In this document: in pieces, positions 1-7,984 of the stretch
How the letters are laid out: the number at the start of each line of letters is the position of its first letter
Position numbering within the stretch: the stretch's first letter is position 1
Assembly (NCBI GenBank): GCA_934394615.1
Contig: CAKRRJ010000045.1
Span: forward strand, 1-19,064
Source of the DNA: an uncultured Lachnospiraceae bacterium
Lineage (GTDB): Bacteria; Bacillota; Clostridia; Lachnospirales; Lachnospiraceae
Direction of reading: 5' to 3'
Length of the DNA stretch: 19,064 bases
Position numbers and translations under genes: made by a program
The notes under the pieces: generated by a model
What the model saw: only the letters and a program-made list of their open reading frames with translations
What the model was told of the DNA's origin: nothing
Database searches by the model: none

Positions 1-210
1 TACAAGCTGTTTTACCCTCTCATCTGTCAGGATACGCTGGTACGATGCAGACAGTACACCCTGCATCCGCGCCGTGCGGCTTCCCGCCTCCTCCGGTGCC
101 AGTGTTTCATCGTCCCACTCAAAGAGGATAAGCGCGGTCTCGTATGCCTGCGCCTCCTCCAGATACTGCATCAGTTCCCCATAATCCGATTGTTTCTTTT
201 CTGTATTCAC
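1..210 (-). CDS. M32 family metallocarboxypeptidase, N-terminal part (runs off the left edge)
   Basis: Seventy codons are visible, from a GTG at 208-210 to the window edge, with no stop. The translation has the N-terminal signature of M32 (Taq-type) zinc carboxypeptidases: a helix with EEAQAYETALILFEWDDET, then LAPEEAGSRTARM and a helix ending in ILTDERV. In the family the segment 'LxxWDxET..P..G...R' precedes the body that carries the HExxH zinc site, which lies outside this window. Members remove C-terminal residues from peptides in the cytoplasm. GTG is preferred because GGAGG stands 5 nt upstream (216-220). An in-frame ATG at 235-237 with AGGAG 3 nt upstream is the alternative and would add nine residues. 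Family call from a fragment only, so moderately sure. Confidence 0.72.
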   Translation of the reverse strand, partial: MNTEKKQSDYGELMQYLEEAQAYETALILFEWDDETLAPEEAGSRTARMQGVLSASYQRILTDERVKQLV

Positions 211-323
211 GTTGTCCTCCTGTCCGCAGAAATTCATCCACTCCTGCTGAGTCACTACCATTTTTCATCACCGCTAACAGCTTTACTATTCCCAAATTTT
301 TTCTGGCACATCCATCAAAAATT

Positions 324-2117
324 TTATCCGCGGTAACGGTTCAGCGCCGCAAAGATTTCCTGTTTTCTCGGCTTTGCCAGGCCGCACGGCACATAGGATC
401 CGGTCAGACCGTCCCAGCCTTTCACGGTGAGCCGCTTTTCCAGCTCCGCCGCAATCTGGCGCAGAGTTTTTCTTCCATCCGCAAGCTGTTCCAACGCGCA
501 GCGGGTCAGATAAGCGAGCGCCGCCAGCTGCTCAGAGTCTGCCAGCTGCTCCACATAGCGAAGATCTACGGTCTCCCGGTCGATGGAGAAGGAATCGCGC
601 CCGAAGGTTTTTACCTTGCTTCGTTCCTGGGCATGCTCACCGCCCCGGCCGCCTCTGCCGTGCTCTGGTCTGTTTTTCCCGGCCTTCCGGTCATCTGCAG
701 TTTCCGGCTCCCGGGCCCATTTCCCGGACATAGCTCCACCAGAACCGCAGCGTCCGCCCACATACGCCTCCGCAAACGCCGGCACCACAAATCCCGGGGC
801 CTGCGTTCTCGGTGCCTGATGCTCTTTACACAGTGCCTTCACCCGCTCCGTAATCTCCACCGGTTTATAGCAGTCCATCTGGATCACATGGTCCGCAATG
901 TAGAAGAACGAGCCGGAACTTCCTGCTACCAGAATCGTGGACACACCAGCCTTCTCATACAAGTCTCTCGCCCGCTCCAGAAACGGCGTGATGGGTTCTT
1001 TCTCCCGGCTGATAACCTGCTGCATAAAGTCATCCCGCACCATAAAGTTCGTCGCGGACGTATCTTCATCGATCAGGAACAGGCGGCTTCCCGCCTCAAT
1101 TCCTTCCACCACACCGGCCGCCTGCGACGTGCTTCCGCTTGCGTCTGGCGTGGAAAACTTCTTTGTGTTTTTGCCGTTTGGCAGGTCATTGATAAACAGG
1201 GAAATATCGGTATTCCGGATGGAACGCCCTTCTTCGGCACGCAGTTTCACCGCGCTCTCATCTGCCAGGACAAACTCCCGTCCGTCTCCCGCAATATGGT
1301 CATACACCCCCATCTGCAAGGCGGAAAGCAGCGTGGACTTTCCGTGGTAGCCGCCGCCCACGATCAGCGTGATTCCAGATGGAACTGCCATGCCGCGGAT
1401 CTCACCGCGATGCGGCAGGACAAACGACTGCTCCATGGTCTTCGGGGAAACAAACGGAATGCTGTCTTTCATCGGCTGGTCGGAAATGCCGCTCTTTCTT
1501 GGCAGGATGGCTCCGTTTGCCACAAACGCCACGACATTTTGCTCCCACATCTGTCGGCGCAGCTCGGCCTGGTCCTCTGCCAGCCACACAGCATCCTGTA
1601 CTGCCTTCCTGTCCAGATTTCTCGCAAAAAAGCTCTTTTCCGCTGCCTTTGGCAGGAAATCAAACAAGATTTTTTCGAGGCCTCCCGCGTCGATGGTCCT
1701 TCCAAAGGCCGGAAACCCGATATGAAACCGCACCGTAATAGTATCCTGGCTGATCTCACAGGCACTTCGCTCTAACACTTCCTGTCCGCAGTGCGTAATG
1801 GAAATAAGTCCGCTCTTGCCGGACCCCTTCGCCTGAAAGCTGAACCGCCCTGTCTGCGCAGCAAACAGTCTTGTCAGATGGTCCTGCAATGCGACACGCT
1901 TACAGTCCTGAGCCAGCAGCCCATCGGAAAAACCAGACAGCTTCCACGGAATTTCCAGATGCACGGAGGAAGGAGAAGCGAACGGATCTCCCTGCACATG
2001 ATCGATCACCAGCACATACGCGTCGAAGCGGTATGCACCGGCCAGCGATTTGTACGCCGGGTAGCTTTTACGGTCAATGGAGCGCAGCATCGTGCGCAGT
2101 TCGTTTGATGATTTCAT
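324..2117 (-). CDS. ABC-class predicted ATPase (COG3044 / PF09818-like)
   Basis: 597 residues. The order of motifs fits the 'predicted ATPase of the ABC class' family, whose cellular role is not established. An N-terminal region of about 240 residues has no transmembrane segment. Walker A follows at about 254-262 (GGGYHGKST), an ABC-signature-like SGSTSQAAG at about 328-336, and Walker B with FLIDEDTSATNF at about 347-358. After about residue 440 comes a charged, Gly/Arg/Glu-rich linker, then a helical C-terminal domain (IDRETVDLRYVEQLAD onward). No membrane partner or substrate-binding gene lies nearby, so a transporter role is not indicated. The start ATG has GAGGAG 8 nt upstream. The gene lies 72 bp downstream of the FAD dehydrogenase gene, separated by a perfect hairpin. 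Sure of the family, not of function. Confidence 0.88.
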   Translation of the reverse strand: MKSSNELRTMLRSIDRKSYPAYKSLAGAYRFDAYVLVIDHVQGDPFASPSSVHLEIPWKLSGFSDGLLAQDCKRVALQDHLTRLFAAQTGRFSFQAKGSGKSGLISITHCGQEVLERSACEISQDTITVRFHIGFPAFGRTIDAGGLEKILFDFLPKAAEKSFFARNLDRKAVQDAVWLAEDQAELRRQMWEQNVVAFVANGAILPRKSGISDQPMKDSIPFVSPKTMEQSFVLPHRGEIRGMAVPSGITLIVGGGYHGKSTLLSALQMGVYDHIAGDGREFVLADESAVKLRAEEGRSIRNTDISLFINDLPNGKNTKKFSTPDASGSTSQAAGVVEGIEAGSRLFLIDEDTSATNFMVRDDFMQQVISREKEPITPFLERARDLYEKAGVSTILVAGSSGSFFYIADHVIQMDCYKPVEITERVKALCKEHQAPRTQAPGFVVPAFAEAYVGGRCGSGGAMSGKWAREPETADDRKAGKNRPEHGRGGRGGEHAQERSKVKTFGRDSFSIDRETVDLRYVEQLADSEQLAALAYLTRCALEQLADGRKTLRQIAAELEKRLTVKGWDGLTGSYVPCGLAKPRKQEIFAALNRYRG

Positions 2118-2140
2118 GACAAAATCTCCTCATACACGTT

Positions 2141-2176
2141 TGGGGCTGTCGCAAAATTGAATCCACGACAGCCCCA
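2141..2176. repeat. Perfect 11-bp stem-loop between two genes
   Basis: TGGGGCTGTCG at 2141-2151 pairs exactly with CGACAGCCCCA at 2166-2176 around a 14-nt loop. It fills most of the 72-bp gap between the FAD dehydrogenase stop and the ATPase start. No T-run follows on the minus strand (AAACGTGTATG). On the plus strand a weak T-rich stretch begins about 10 nt later. It is therefore not a canonical terminator for the minus-strand genes. It may reduce read-through or protect mRNA ends. Confidence 0.6.
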
Positions 2177-2189
2177 GATATTTGATTTT

Positions 2190-3563
2190 TTATAAAGTTT
2201 CCGCGATCTTTCTCGCTACATACACACCACTTGCGGATGCATGGGACAGGGAATGGGTCACGCCGCTGCCATCTCCGATGATATAGAGGCCTTTATGGCG
2301 GCTCTCCAGGTTCTCATCCACATCCACTTCCATGTTGTAGAATTTCACTTCCACGCCATACAGCAGGGTGTCATCGTTTGCGGTACCCGGAGCGATCTTA
2401 TCCAGCGCGTAGATCATCTCGATGATGCCGTCCAGGATACGCTTCGGCAGTACCAGGCTTAAATCACCCGGCGTTGCGGAGAGGGTCGGCATAAACATGT
2501 TCTCCTCGATACGTTTCTGGGTGCTTCGTCTTCCGCGCACCAGATCGCCGAAACGCTGTACGATCACGCCGCCGCCCAGCATATTGGAAAGGCGCGCGAT
2601 GCTCTCACCGTAGCCATTGCTGTCCTTGAACGGCTCAGAGAAATGCTTGGATACGAGCAGCGCAAAGTTGGTACACTCGGTCTGCTTTGCCGGATCCTCG
2701 TAGCTGTGTCCGTTTACGGTCACGATGCCGTTGGTGTTTTCGTTTACTACAATGCCGCGCGGATTCATGCAGAATGTACGCACGTTATCCTCGAACTTCT
2801 CGGTACGGTACACGATCTTGCTCTCGTAAAGCTCATCGGTCAGATGAGAGAACAGCACTGCCGGAAGCTCCACGCGCACACCCAGGTCCACACGGTTGGA
2901 CTTGGTCGGGATATCCAGTTCCTGGCAGATCTTCTCCATCCACTTGCTTCCGCTTCGTCCTACGGAAACAACGCATTTCTCACAGTCATAGGAGGTCTCT
3001 CCCACCCATACGCGGTAGGTTCCGTCTTCCAGGCTGTCGATGTGGGTAACCGGGGACTCAAAGTAGAAATCCACCTGATCCTTTAACTCATCGTACAGCT
3101 GTCCGAGAACAACCAGGTTGATGTCGGTTCCAAGATGGCGCACAGATGCGTCTAACAGTTTTAAGCGGTTCTGGATGCAGACCTTCTTTAAACCGGTTCC
3201 TGCGGTAGAATACATCTTGGTACCCTCGCCGCCGTGTGCCATATTGATCTCATCCACATATTCCATCAGCTCGGTCGCTGCTTTTTTACCGATATACTCG
3301 TACAGGGTGCCGCCGAAATCGTTGGTGATATTGTATTTACCATCGGAAAACGCGCCTGCTCCGCCGAATCCGCTCATGATGGAACAGGATTTACATTTGA
3401 TGCAGGCTTTGATCTTGTCTCCGTCGATCGGACAGTGGCGTTTCTTTAAGGTATAACCGGAATCGAACACCGCGATTTTCTTTCCGCTGCACTTTTTGGT
3501 CAGCTCATAAGCGGAATAAATGCCGCCCGGTCCTGCTCCCACAATAATCACATCATACTTCAT
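2190..3563 (-). CDS. FAD-dependent dehydrogenase (COG2509 type)
   Basis: 457 residues from the chosen start. The N-terminus MKYDVIIVGAGPGG is a Rossmann dinucleotide-binding motif (GxGxxG at residues 9-14). A cysteine cluster follows (C44, C54, C57, C60), then the family-typical SGFGGAGAFSDGK at about 64-76. Near the C-terminus, GLYIIGDGSGVTHSLSHASASG is the second FAD contact region. This matches the uncharacterised FAD-dependent dehydrogenases of COG2509, presumed cytoplasmic flavoproteins with unknown substrate. The start at 3563 is chosen because AGAAGGAG lies 10 nt upstream. A longer in-frame ATG at 3590 would place that ribosome site inside the gene and add nine residues before the Rossmann fold. 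The gene follows an intrinsic terminator, so it probably has its own promoter, which I could not place. Confidence 0.86.
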   Translation of the reverse strand: MKYDVIIVGAGPGGIYSAYELTKKCSGKKIAVFDSGYTLKKRHCPIDGDKIKACIKCKSCSIMSGFGGAGAFSDGKYNITNDFGGTLYEYIGKKAATELMEYVDEINMAHGGEGTKMYSTAGTGLKKVCIQNRLKLLDASVRHLGTDINLVVLGQLYDELKDQVDFYFESPVTHIDSLEDGTYRVWVGETSYDCEKCVVSVGRSGSKWMEKICQELDIPTKSNRVDLGVRVELPAVLFSHLTDELYESKIVYRTEKFEDNVRTFCMNPRGIVVNENTNGIVTVNGHSYEDPAKQTECTNFALLVSKHFSEPFKDSNGYGESIARLSNMLGGGVIVQRFGDLVRGRRSTQKRIEENMFMPTLSATPGDLSLVLPKRILDGIIEMIYALDKIAPGTANDDTLLYGVEVKFYNMEVDVDENLESRHKGLYIIGDGSGVTHSLSHASASGVYVARKIAETL

Positions 3564-3619
3564 ACACTCAATACTCCTTCTCATTTTCATAAATTCTCCA
3601 GAGCAAAATCCCCGGGCAC

Positions 3620-3645
3620 AAAAACAGAGAATCCATTGGATTCCC
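3620..3645 (-). terminator. Intrinsic terminator after the Nudix gene
   Basis: On the minus strand an 8-bp stem (GGGAATCC / GGATTCTC, one G-T pair) with a 3-nt loop at 3627-3645 is followed by TGTTTTT at 3626-3620. It begins 28 nt past the Nudix stop codon and separates that gene from the FAD dehydrogenase. Confidence 0.75.
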
Positions 3646-3673
3646 TGCTTTTACAACTTGCTTCATTCTGATA

Positions 3674-4126
3674 CTAAAAATACTTCTTGCTGCCCCAGAG
3701 GTTCGCTTTCTTGAGATCCCGGTACTCGTTGTAGGCTTTTTCCAGAATCTGCTTCTCGTTGGAGAATTTCAGAAGATGGTATGCCTCGTAGAACTTGTAA
3801 TACCCGGAGTCCACAAAATGCTCTTCCCGTTGTGGTTTACTGTAATAGCTGTCCGCCATCATCAGGTACCAGTGTACGTCTTTTTCCACCATATCCTGCG
3901 GCGTGTTAAAGGAATAGGAGCTTTTTCCGATATATTTGATAATGGAAGCGCTCACGCCGGTCTCCTCTTTTACCTCACGAAGAGCCGTCTCTTTGTATTC
4001 CTCTCCTGCTTCTACAGTTCCCTTTGGAAGAACCCAGCCCTCATACTTGTTCTTGTAGTTCTTGTAAAGGACCAGAATCTTGCCGCGAAATATAACCACA
4101 CCTCCACAGCTCGTTGCTTCTATCAT
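3674..4126 (-). CDS. Nudix hydrolase
   Basis: 150 residues. The complete Nudix box G-x5-E-x7-REUxEExGU is present: G36, E42, R50-E51, E54-E55, G57. Nudix enzymes hydrolyse nucleoside-diphosphate-linked compounds using divalent metal held by the box glutamates. The preceding motif GWVLPKGTVEAGE and the small size fit the broad MutT / Ap4A-type group, but the substrate cannot be read from sequence. The ATG at 4124-4126 is chosen because AGGAGG sits 7 nt upstream. A longer in-frame start (4153) would run through this site. The C-terminal tail (about residues 115-150) is helical and rich in Lys, Glu and Tyr. The gene is monocistronic, between a sigma-A promoter at 4190-4218 and a terminator at 3620-3645. 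Confidence 0.9.
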   Translation of the reverse strand: MIEATSCGGVVIFRGKILVLYKNYKNKYEGWVLPKGTVEAGEEYKETALREVKEETGVSASIIKYIGKSSYSFNTPQDMVEKDVHWYLMMADSYYSKPQREEHFVDSGYYKFYEAYHLLKFSNEKQILEKAYNEYRDLKKANLWGSKKYF

Positions 4127-4189
4127 TGCAATTCCTCCTGTTACGCCGCGCAAAAAACGCAGCGCTGGTGTGTCTCATAGACTGATTTT

Positions 4190-4218
4190 AGTATACCTCG
4201 TTTTCGGACAACTTGCAA
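4190..4218 (-). promoter_or_regulatory. Sigma-A promoter of the Nudix gene
   Basis: Minus strand: -35 TTGCAA (4213-4218), 17-nt spacer, -10 TATACT (4190-4195), giving a start near 4183 and a leader of about 56 nt before the ATG at 4126. The -35 box begins 2 nt after the stop codon of the molybdopterin subunit gene, and no terminator is visible between them. Read-through from the upstream operon into the Nudix gene is possible. Confidence 0.72.
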
Positions 4219-4219
4219 G

Positions 4220-6505
4220 TTACTTATGAAGTTCTTTATATACCTTCTCCGGGGTGACCGGCAGCTCCCGGATCTGGACACCGGTTGCGTTTGCCACAGC
4301 TGCAGCAATCGCCGGAGCCGGAGTGTTGATGACAACCTCACCGATGGATTTTACACCAAACGGGCCAGTCGGCTCATAGCTGCTCTCAAATTCCACCTGA
4401 ATATTTCCCACATCAATACGGGTCGGAAGCTTATACTGCATAAAGGAGTTCTCGTAAACCTGGCCCTTCTCGGAGCGGGTCACATCCTCAAACATGGCCA
4501 TGCCGATGCCCTGTCCCAGGCCGCCCTCCGCCTGCACGCGGGCGATGGCCGGGTTGATCGGGGTTCCGCAGTCCACGACTGCCGCATAGTTTACCAGCTC
4601 AAAGTCGCAGGTCTCCTTATCCATCTCGATCTCGGCAATGCCGACCATGAACGGAGGCGGGGAAACCGGTGAGGAGTGGCTCTCGGTAACCTCAAGCGCC
4701 TTGCCGTTATTTGCCATGGCACGGTTTCCAATGTCCTTTAAGCTGATGAAAGCGGAGCCGTCTTTCGCGTAAACCTGCTCTCCGTCGAAATCCACCTCAT
4801 CCACTTCTTTTTCCAGGTACTCCGCTCCCTTTTCCGTGATCAGGCGGATCATGGACTTCGATGCCTTCATGGCTGCCATACCGGTCAGGTAAGCGGTACT
4901 GGACGCGTAGGAACCGGAATCGTACGGGGAAACATCCGTGTCTACGCCGTGTGCCACAATATTTTCCAGGTCGCAGCCCAGAACATCCGCCGCGATCTGC
5001 GCCAGCGTGGTGTCGCAGCCGGTACCCATGTCGGAAGCACCGATCATCATAGTGTAGAAGCCATCATCATTCAGCTTTAACGTAATGGACCCCACATCAC
5101 AGTTTGAGATGGAAGATCCCTGCATGCACATCGCCACGCCAACCGAACGCACCTTGCCGTTGCCCATGTCGCGGCACGGATACTTCTCGTCCCAGTGGAT
5201 CATCTCTTTCGCCTTTGCCAGGCAGCGGTCCAAAGCGCAGCTGTTCGCGGTCTCGCCATAGTATGCCGGCATAAAATCGCCCTCATGCACCATGTTCATC
5301 TCACGCAGTACCGTTGGGTCCATGTTCAGTTCGCGCGCCAGCTCATTGACGGCAGACTCCAGCGCAAACACACCCTGCGTTGCGCCGTAGCCGCGGTATG
5401 CGCCTGCGGACATGGTGTTTGTATACACAACGTCATAACAGAACCGGTATGCCTTCGGCGTGGAATAGATCGGAATGGACTTATGTCCAGACAGGCCTAC
5501 CGTGGTCGGTCCATGCTCGCCAAATGCTCCGGTGTTGGATAAGGTGTACAGGTCAATCGCCTGGAAGATTCCGTTTTCATCGCAGCCAAGACGAACATGC
5601 ACTTCCATCTCGTGACGCGGTGAGGATGCGATCTGGGACTCATAACGGGTATAGATCAGCTTTGCCGGTTTTCCGGTCTTCCAGGTGACAAGTGCCGGGT
5701 ATACCTCCGTCACAACAGTCTGCTTCGCGCCAAAACCTCCACCGATACGCGGTTTGAGCACGCGCACCTTCGATTTTGGAATGTCCAGCGCGTGCGCCAC
5801 GATCCGGCGTACATGGAACGGAATCTGTGTGGAAGAAGTCACGTTTAAGCGTCCATAGGCATCCATGGTGGTAAAGGTGCGGAATGTTTCCATCATGGCC
5901 TGCTGATTTGCCTTTACGTGATAGGTCTGGTCAATCACATGGGCACAGTTCGCCAGGATCGCGTCCACATCACCGTTTCCATCCTGGGCAGACGCGCACA
6001 GGTTGCGCTTATTGTCCGCACCAACCGGACAGAGGCTTTTCCAGCTGTCCTCCGGATGCACCAGGATCGGGTTGTCTTTTGCGGTGTGGAAATCCAGCAC
6101 CGGCTCAAGAACCTGATAGTTTACTTTCACAAGGCGCATTGCCTTATCCACAGCCTCCTCAGTCTCGCCTGCCACAATAGCCACTGCGTCTCCGACAAAG
6201 CGGACTCTCTGATCCAGGATCAGCCGGTCATACGGGCTCGGTTCCGGGTACGTCTGGCCCGCCATGGTAAAACGCTTCTGGGAACAGTCCTTATAAGTCA
6301 GCACTGTCTCGATTCCTTCTACCTTCAGAGCTCTGGAGATGTCGATCTCCTCGATCAGCGCATGCGCGTGAGGACTGCGCAGTACCTTCACAACGAGACA
6401 GTCCTTTGGCGCAATATCATCGGTATACAGAGGCTTTCCGGAAAGAAGTGCCTTCGCGTCCTTTTTCACAACGGACATTCCTACATATTTTCTCTTTGCT
6501 TCCAT
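4220..6505 (-). CDS. xdhA: Xanthine dehydrogenase family, molybdopterin-binding catalytic subunit
   Basis: 761 residues, close to the usual size of separate molybdenum subunits. Landmarks: an N-terminal aldehyde oxidase/xanthine dehydrogenase a/b hammerhead domain (about 15-130), VLKPRIGGGFGAKQ at 249-262, SAGAYRGYGATQGVFALES at 366-384 (Arg371 matches the active-site Arg of AFRG in bovine xanthine oxidase), and FGVKSIGE at 716-723, whose Glu723 is the expected catalytic base. The enzyme hydroxylates N-heterocycles such as purines at a molybdopterin cofactor and passes electrons to the 2Fe-2S and FAD subunits. Gln201 falls where bovine xanthine oxidase has Glu802, so xanthine as substrate is not assured. 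ATG has GGAGG 8 nt upstream and lies 3 nt after the 2Fe-2S gene. No cofactor-insertion gene is in the window. Symbol follows the E. coli naming. Confidence 0.9.
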   Translation of the reverse strand: MEAKRKYVGMSVVKKDAKALLSGKPLYTDDIAPKDCLVVKVLRSPHAHALIEEIDISRALKVEGIETVLTYKDCSQKRFTMAGQTYPEPSPYDRLILDQRVRFVGDAVAIVAGETEEAVDKAMRLVKVNYQVLEPVLDFHTAKDNPILVHPEDSWKSLCPVGADNKRNLCASAQDGNGDVDAILANCAHVIDQTYHVKANQQAMMETFRTFTTMDAYGRLNVTSSTQIPFHVRRIVAHALDIPKSKVRVLKPRIGGGFGAKQTVVTEVYPALVTWKTGKPAKLIYTRYESQIASSPRHEMEVHVRLGCDENGIFQAIDLYTLSNTGAFGEHGPTTVGLSGHKSIPIYSTPKAYRFCYDVVYTNTMSAGAYRGYGATQGVFALESAVNELARELNMDPTVLREMNMVHEGDFMPAYYGETANSCALDRCLAKAKEMIHWDEKYPCRDMGNGKVRSVGVAMCMQGSSISNCDVGSITLKLNDDGFYTMMIGASDMGTGCDTTLAQIAADVLGCDLENIVAHGVDTDVSPYDSGSYASSTAYLTGMAAMKASKSMIRLITEKGAEYLEKEVDEVDFDGEQVYAKDGSAFISLKDIGNRAMANNGKALEVTESHSSPVSPPPFMVGIAEIEMDKETCDFELVNYAAVVDCGTPINPAIARVQAEGGLGQGIGMAMFEDVTRSEKGQVYENSFMQYKLPTRIDVGNIQVEFESSYEPTGPFGVKSIGEVVINTPAPAIAAAVANATGVQIRELPVTPEKVYKELHK

Positions 6506-6508
6506 GAT

Positions 6509-6967
6509 TTACGCCTCCTTTTTCCGGTTCAGATATTTTTCCAACGCCCGGATCTGTCCGGCATATCCGGTACAACGGCATAAGTTTCCCGCCAGATACT
6601 CCCGCACTTCTTCCATAGTCGGATTCACCAGGTCCCGCTCCATAGCAAGCACATTCATGATGAGTCCCGGGCTGCAAAAGCCGCACTGGTCCGCGCCTTC
6701 CCCTGCCAGGAAATCCGCAAACTCCTCAGACTCTTTCTGAAGGCCCTCCAGCGTCGTTACCTCATGGCCGTCTGCTCTTGCCGCAAGAACGGAACAGGAA
6801 AGCACCGGCTTCCCATCCAGCCACACGGTACAAAGACCGCAGTTAGAGGTCTCACATCCGCGCTTTACACTGTAGCATCCTTTTTCACGAACAAAGTCCA
6901 GCAGCAGAGTATCTGCCTTAATCTCCGCTTCCATTTTCTTTCCGTTTAATGTCAGTCTGATCTTCAT
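6509..6967 (-). CDS. xdhC: Xanthine dehydrogenase family, 2Fe-2S subunit
   Basis: 152 residues, the normal size for the small iron-sulfur subunit. It has two domains. The plant-ferredoxin-like N-terminal domain has cluster ligands C38, C43, C46 and C58 (motif CETSNCGLC). The helical C-terminal domain has C95-x2-C98 (QCGFCSPG) and C130-x-C132 (NLCRCTGY). It carries electrons from the molybdenum site to the FAD subunit. The ATG at 6965-6967 is preceded by GGAGG 7 nt upstream, a site located in the last codons of the FAD subunit gene. The upstream stop and this start are only 2 nt apart, and translational coupling is likely. All eight cysteines are intact. Symbol by analogy with E. coli XdhC. 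Confidence 0.93.
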   Translation of the reverse strand: MKIRLTLNGKKMEAEIKADTLLLDFVREKGCYSVKRGCETSNCGLCTVWLDGKPVLSCSVLAARADGHEVTTLEGLQKESEEFADFLAGEGADQCGFCSPGLIMNVLAMERDLVNPTMEEVREYLAGNLCRCTGYAGQIRALEKYLNRKKEA

Positions 6968-6969
6968 GC

Positions 6970-7746
6970 TTATGCCTCCTCCCCGCTCAACTGTTCCATC
7001 AGTCTTCTCACATAGATTTCTGACAGGGATTTGCGGTAATCCGCGCTTCCGCGCAGGTTGCTGCCAAATGGAAACAGGCTCACTGCCTCTTTTGCCTGCT
7101 CGGAAAGATCGCTGCCGGACTGAACCGGGCGTGTTACCAGAGCTGCTTTGGAAGGTCTTGCCCCGACAGAAAGATACCACATATCATCCTTCTTCGCTGC
7201 CGCAACTGCAATCAGGGGGAAATCCGTCTTAGAGCGGCGCTGGCTGACATAAGCTGCTTTTCTGCCATCCTTTTTGATGATAATACGCACCAGAATATCC
7301 CGGCTGTACTTCATCTGCGCAAACTCTTCCAGAGACACCATTCCGCCATTGTAAAGCTCCACATAAGTATCGAGAACCATCATACAGGTCAGGATATCGG
7401 AAAAACCAAACCGGCCGAAAATACTGCCGCCAACCGTCGCGCCGTTGCGAAACTGCGTTCCGACGATCCAGCGGGTACACTCCCGGAACACACCATCAAA
7501 ATACTGATTCAGTCCCTCATGAAGCTCCAGATCCCGCAGGCTGCACATACAGCCGATCCGGAATTCCTCATCGGTCTCCTCAATCTGGTTTAAACCCAGG
7601 CCGCTTATGTCGATGACCGTGTTTTTGTTTCCCTTTCCCATCTTGAGCCACATCATACCGCCAACCAGAACGTTATTTCGTTTCTGATTCAGCTCGTATG
7701 CCTGGGCAAGGCTTTCTGCCTTCACATACTCTTTTGCATGAAACAT
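6970..7746 (-). CDS. xdhB: Xanthine dehydrogenase family, FAD-binding subunit
   Basis: 258 residues, somewhat shorter than the usual 280-300. The pattern is that of the CO dehydrogenase/xanthine dehydrogenase flavoprotein family: VLVGGMMWLKMG at about 27-38 (first FAD loop), then GTQFRNGATVGGSIFGRFGFSD at about 97-117 (second FAD loop, normally IRN-ATIGGN...PxxD), and a small C-terminal domain from about residue 150. It passes electrons to NAD+ or another acceptor. Two in-frame ATGs stand 3 bp apart from each other. The one at 7744-7746 is chosen because GGAGG (7754-7758) lies 7 nt from it but only 1 nt from the upper ATG. First gene of a three-gene operon. No clear promoter was found upstream, where hairpin repeats lie. 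Confidence 0.88.
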   Translation of the reverse strand: MFHAKEYVKAESLAQAYELNQKRNNVLVGGMMWLKMGKGNKNTVIDISGLGLNQIEETDEEFRIGCMCSLRDLELHEGLNQYFDGVFRECTRWIVGTQFRNGATVGGSIFGRFGFSDILTCMMVLDTYVELYNGGMVSLEEFAQMKYSRDILVRIIIKKDGRKAAYVSQRRSKTDFPLIAVAAAKKDDMWYLSVGARPSKAALVTRPVQSGSDLSEQAKEAVSLFPFGSNLRGSADYRKSLSEIYVRRLMEQLSGEEA

Positions 7747-7827
7747 GCGCATTCCTCCTTTGTCACTCCTAAAGTCTTTCTGTCTTACCCGACTCTCAAA
7801 AGAATCTTGCTGTCATATCACTATTTT

Positions 7828-7984
7828 CGTTGCTGTTCACGCGTTGCGCAAACAGCAACGGATTTTGCCGATGCTTCGCATTCCAAATCGGCAAAATCTG
7901 CTGCCACCACGGTATCATACGGCATTTTCAGTTCAGAAAATGCCTACCCGTGTACAGTAGCCTATTTTTATCTTAAAAAATAGG
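7828..7984. repeat. Array of four stem-loops between the PBP gene and the xdh operon
   Basis: Consecutive perfect inverted repeats: CGTTGCTGTT (7828-7837) with AACAGCAACG (7851-7860); GATTTTGCCGAT (7861-7872) with ATCGGCAAAATC (7887-7898); GGCATTTTC (7921-7929) with GAAAATGCC (7936-7944); CCTATTTTT (7961-7969) with AAAAATAGG (7976-7984). The last overlaps the penicillin-binding protein stop codon. None is followed by a proper T-run on the minus strand. Bases 7828-7859 resemble 17838-17869 upstream of ruvA at 25 of 32 positions, pointing to a dispersed repeat family. Confidence 0.65.

Noticed and set aside
144..1775. 543-codon plus-strand open frame
   Set aside because: It lies antisense to the ABC-class ATPase, whose Walker motifs are clear; the plus-strand product is Arg/Pro/Ser-rich with no recognisable domain.
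4141..4182. Terminator in the Nudix leader (GC-rich stretch with TTTTTT)
   Set aside because: The T-run lies in the loop of any stem that can be drawn, not after it, so it does not form an intrinsic terminator.
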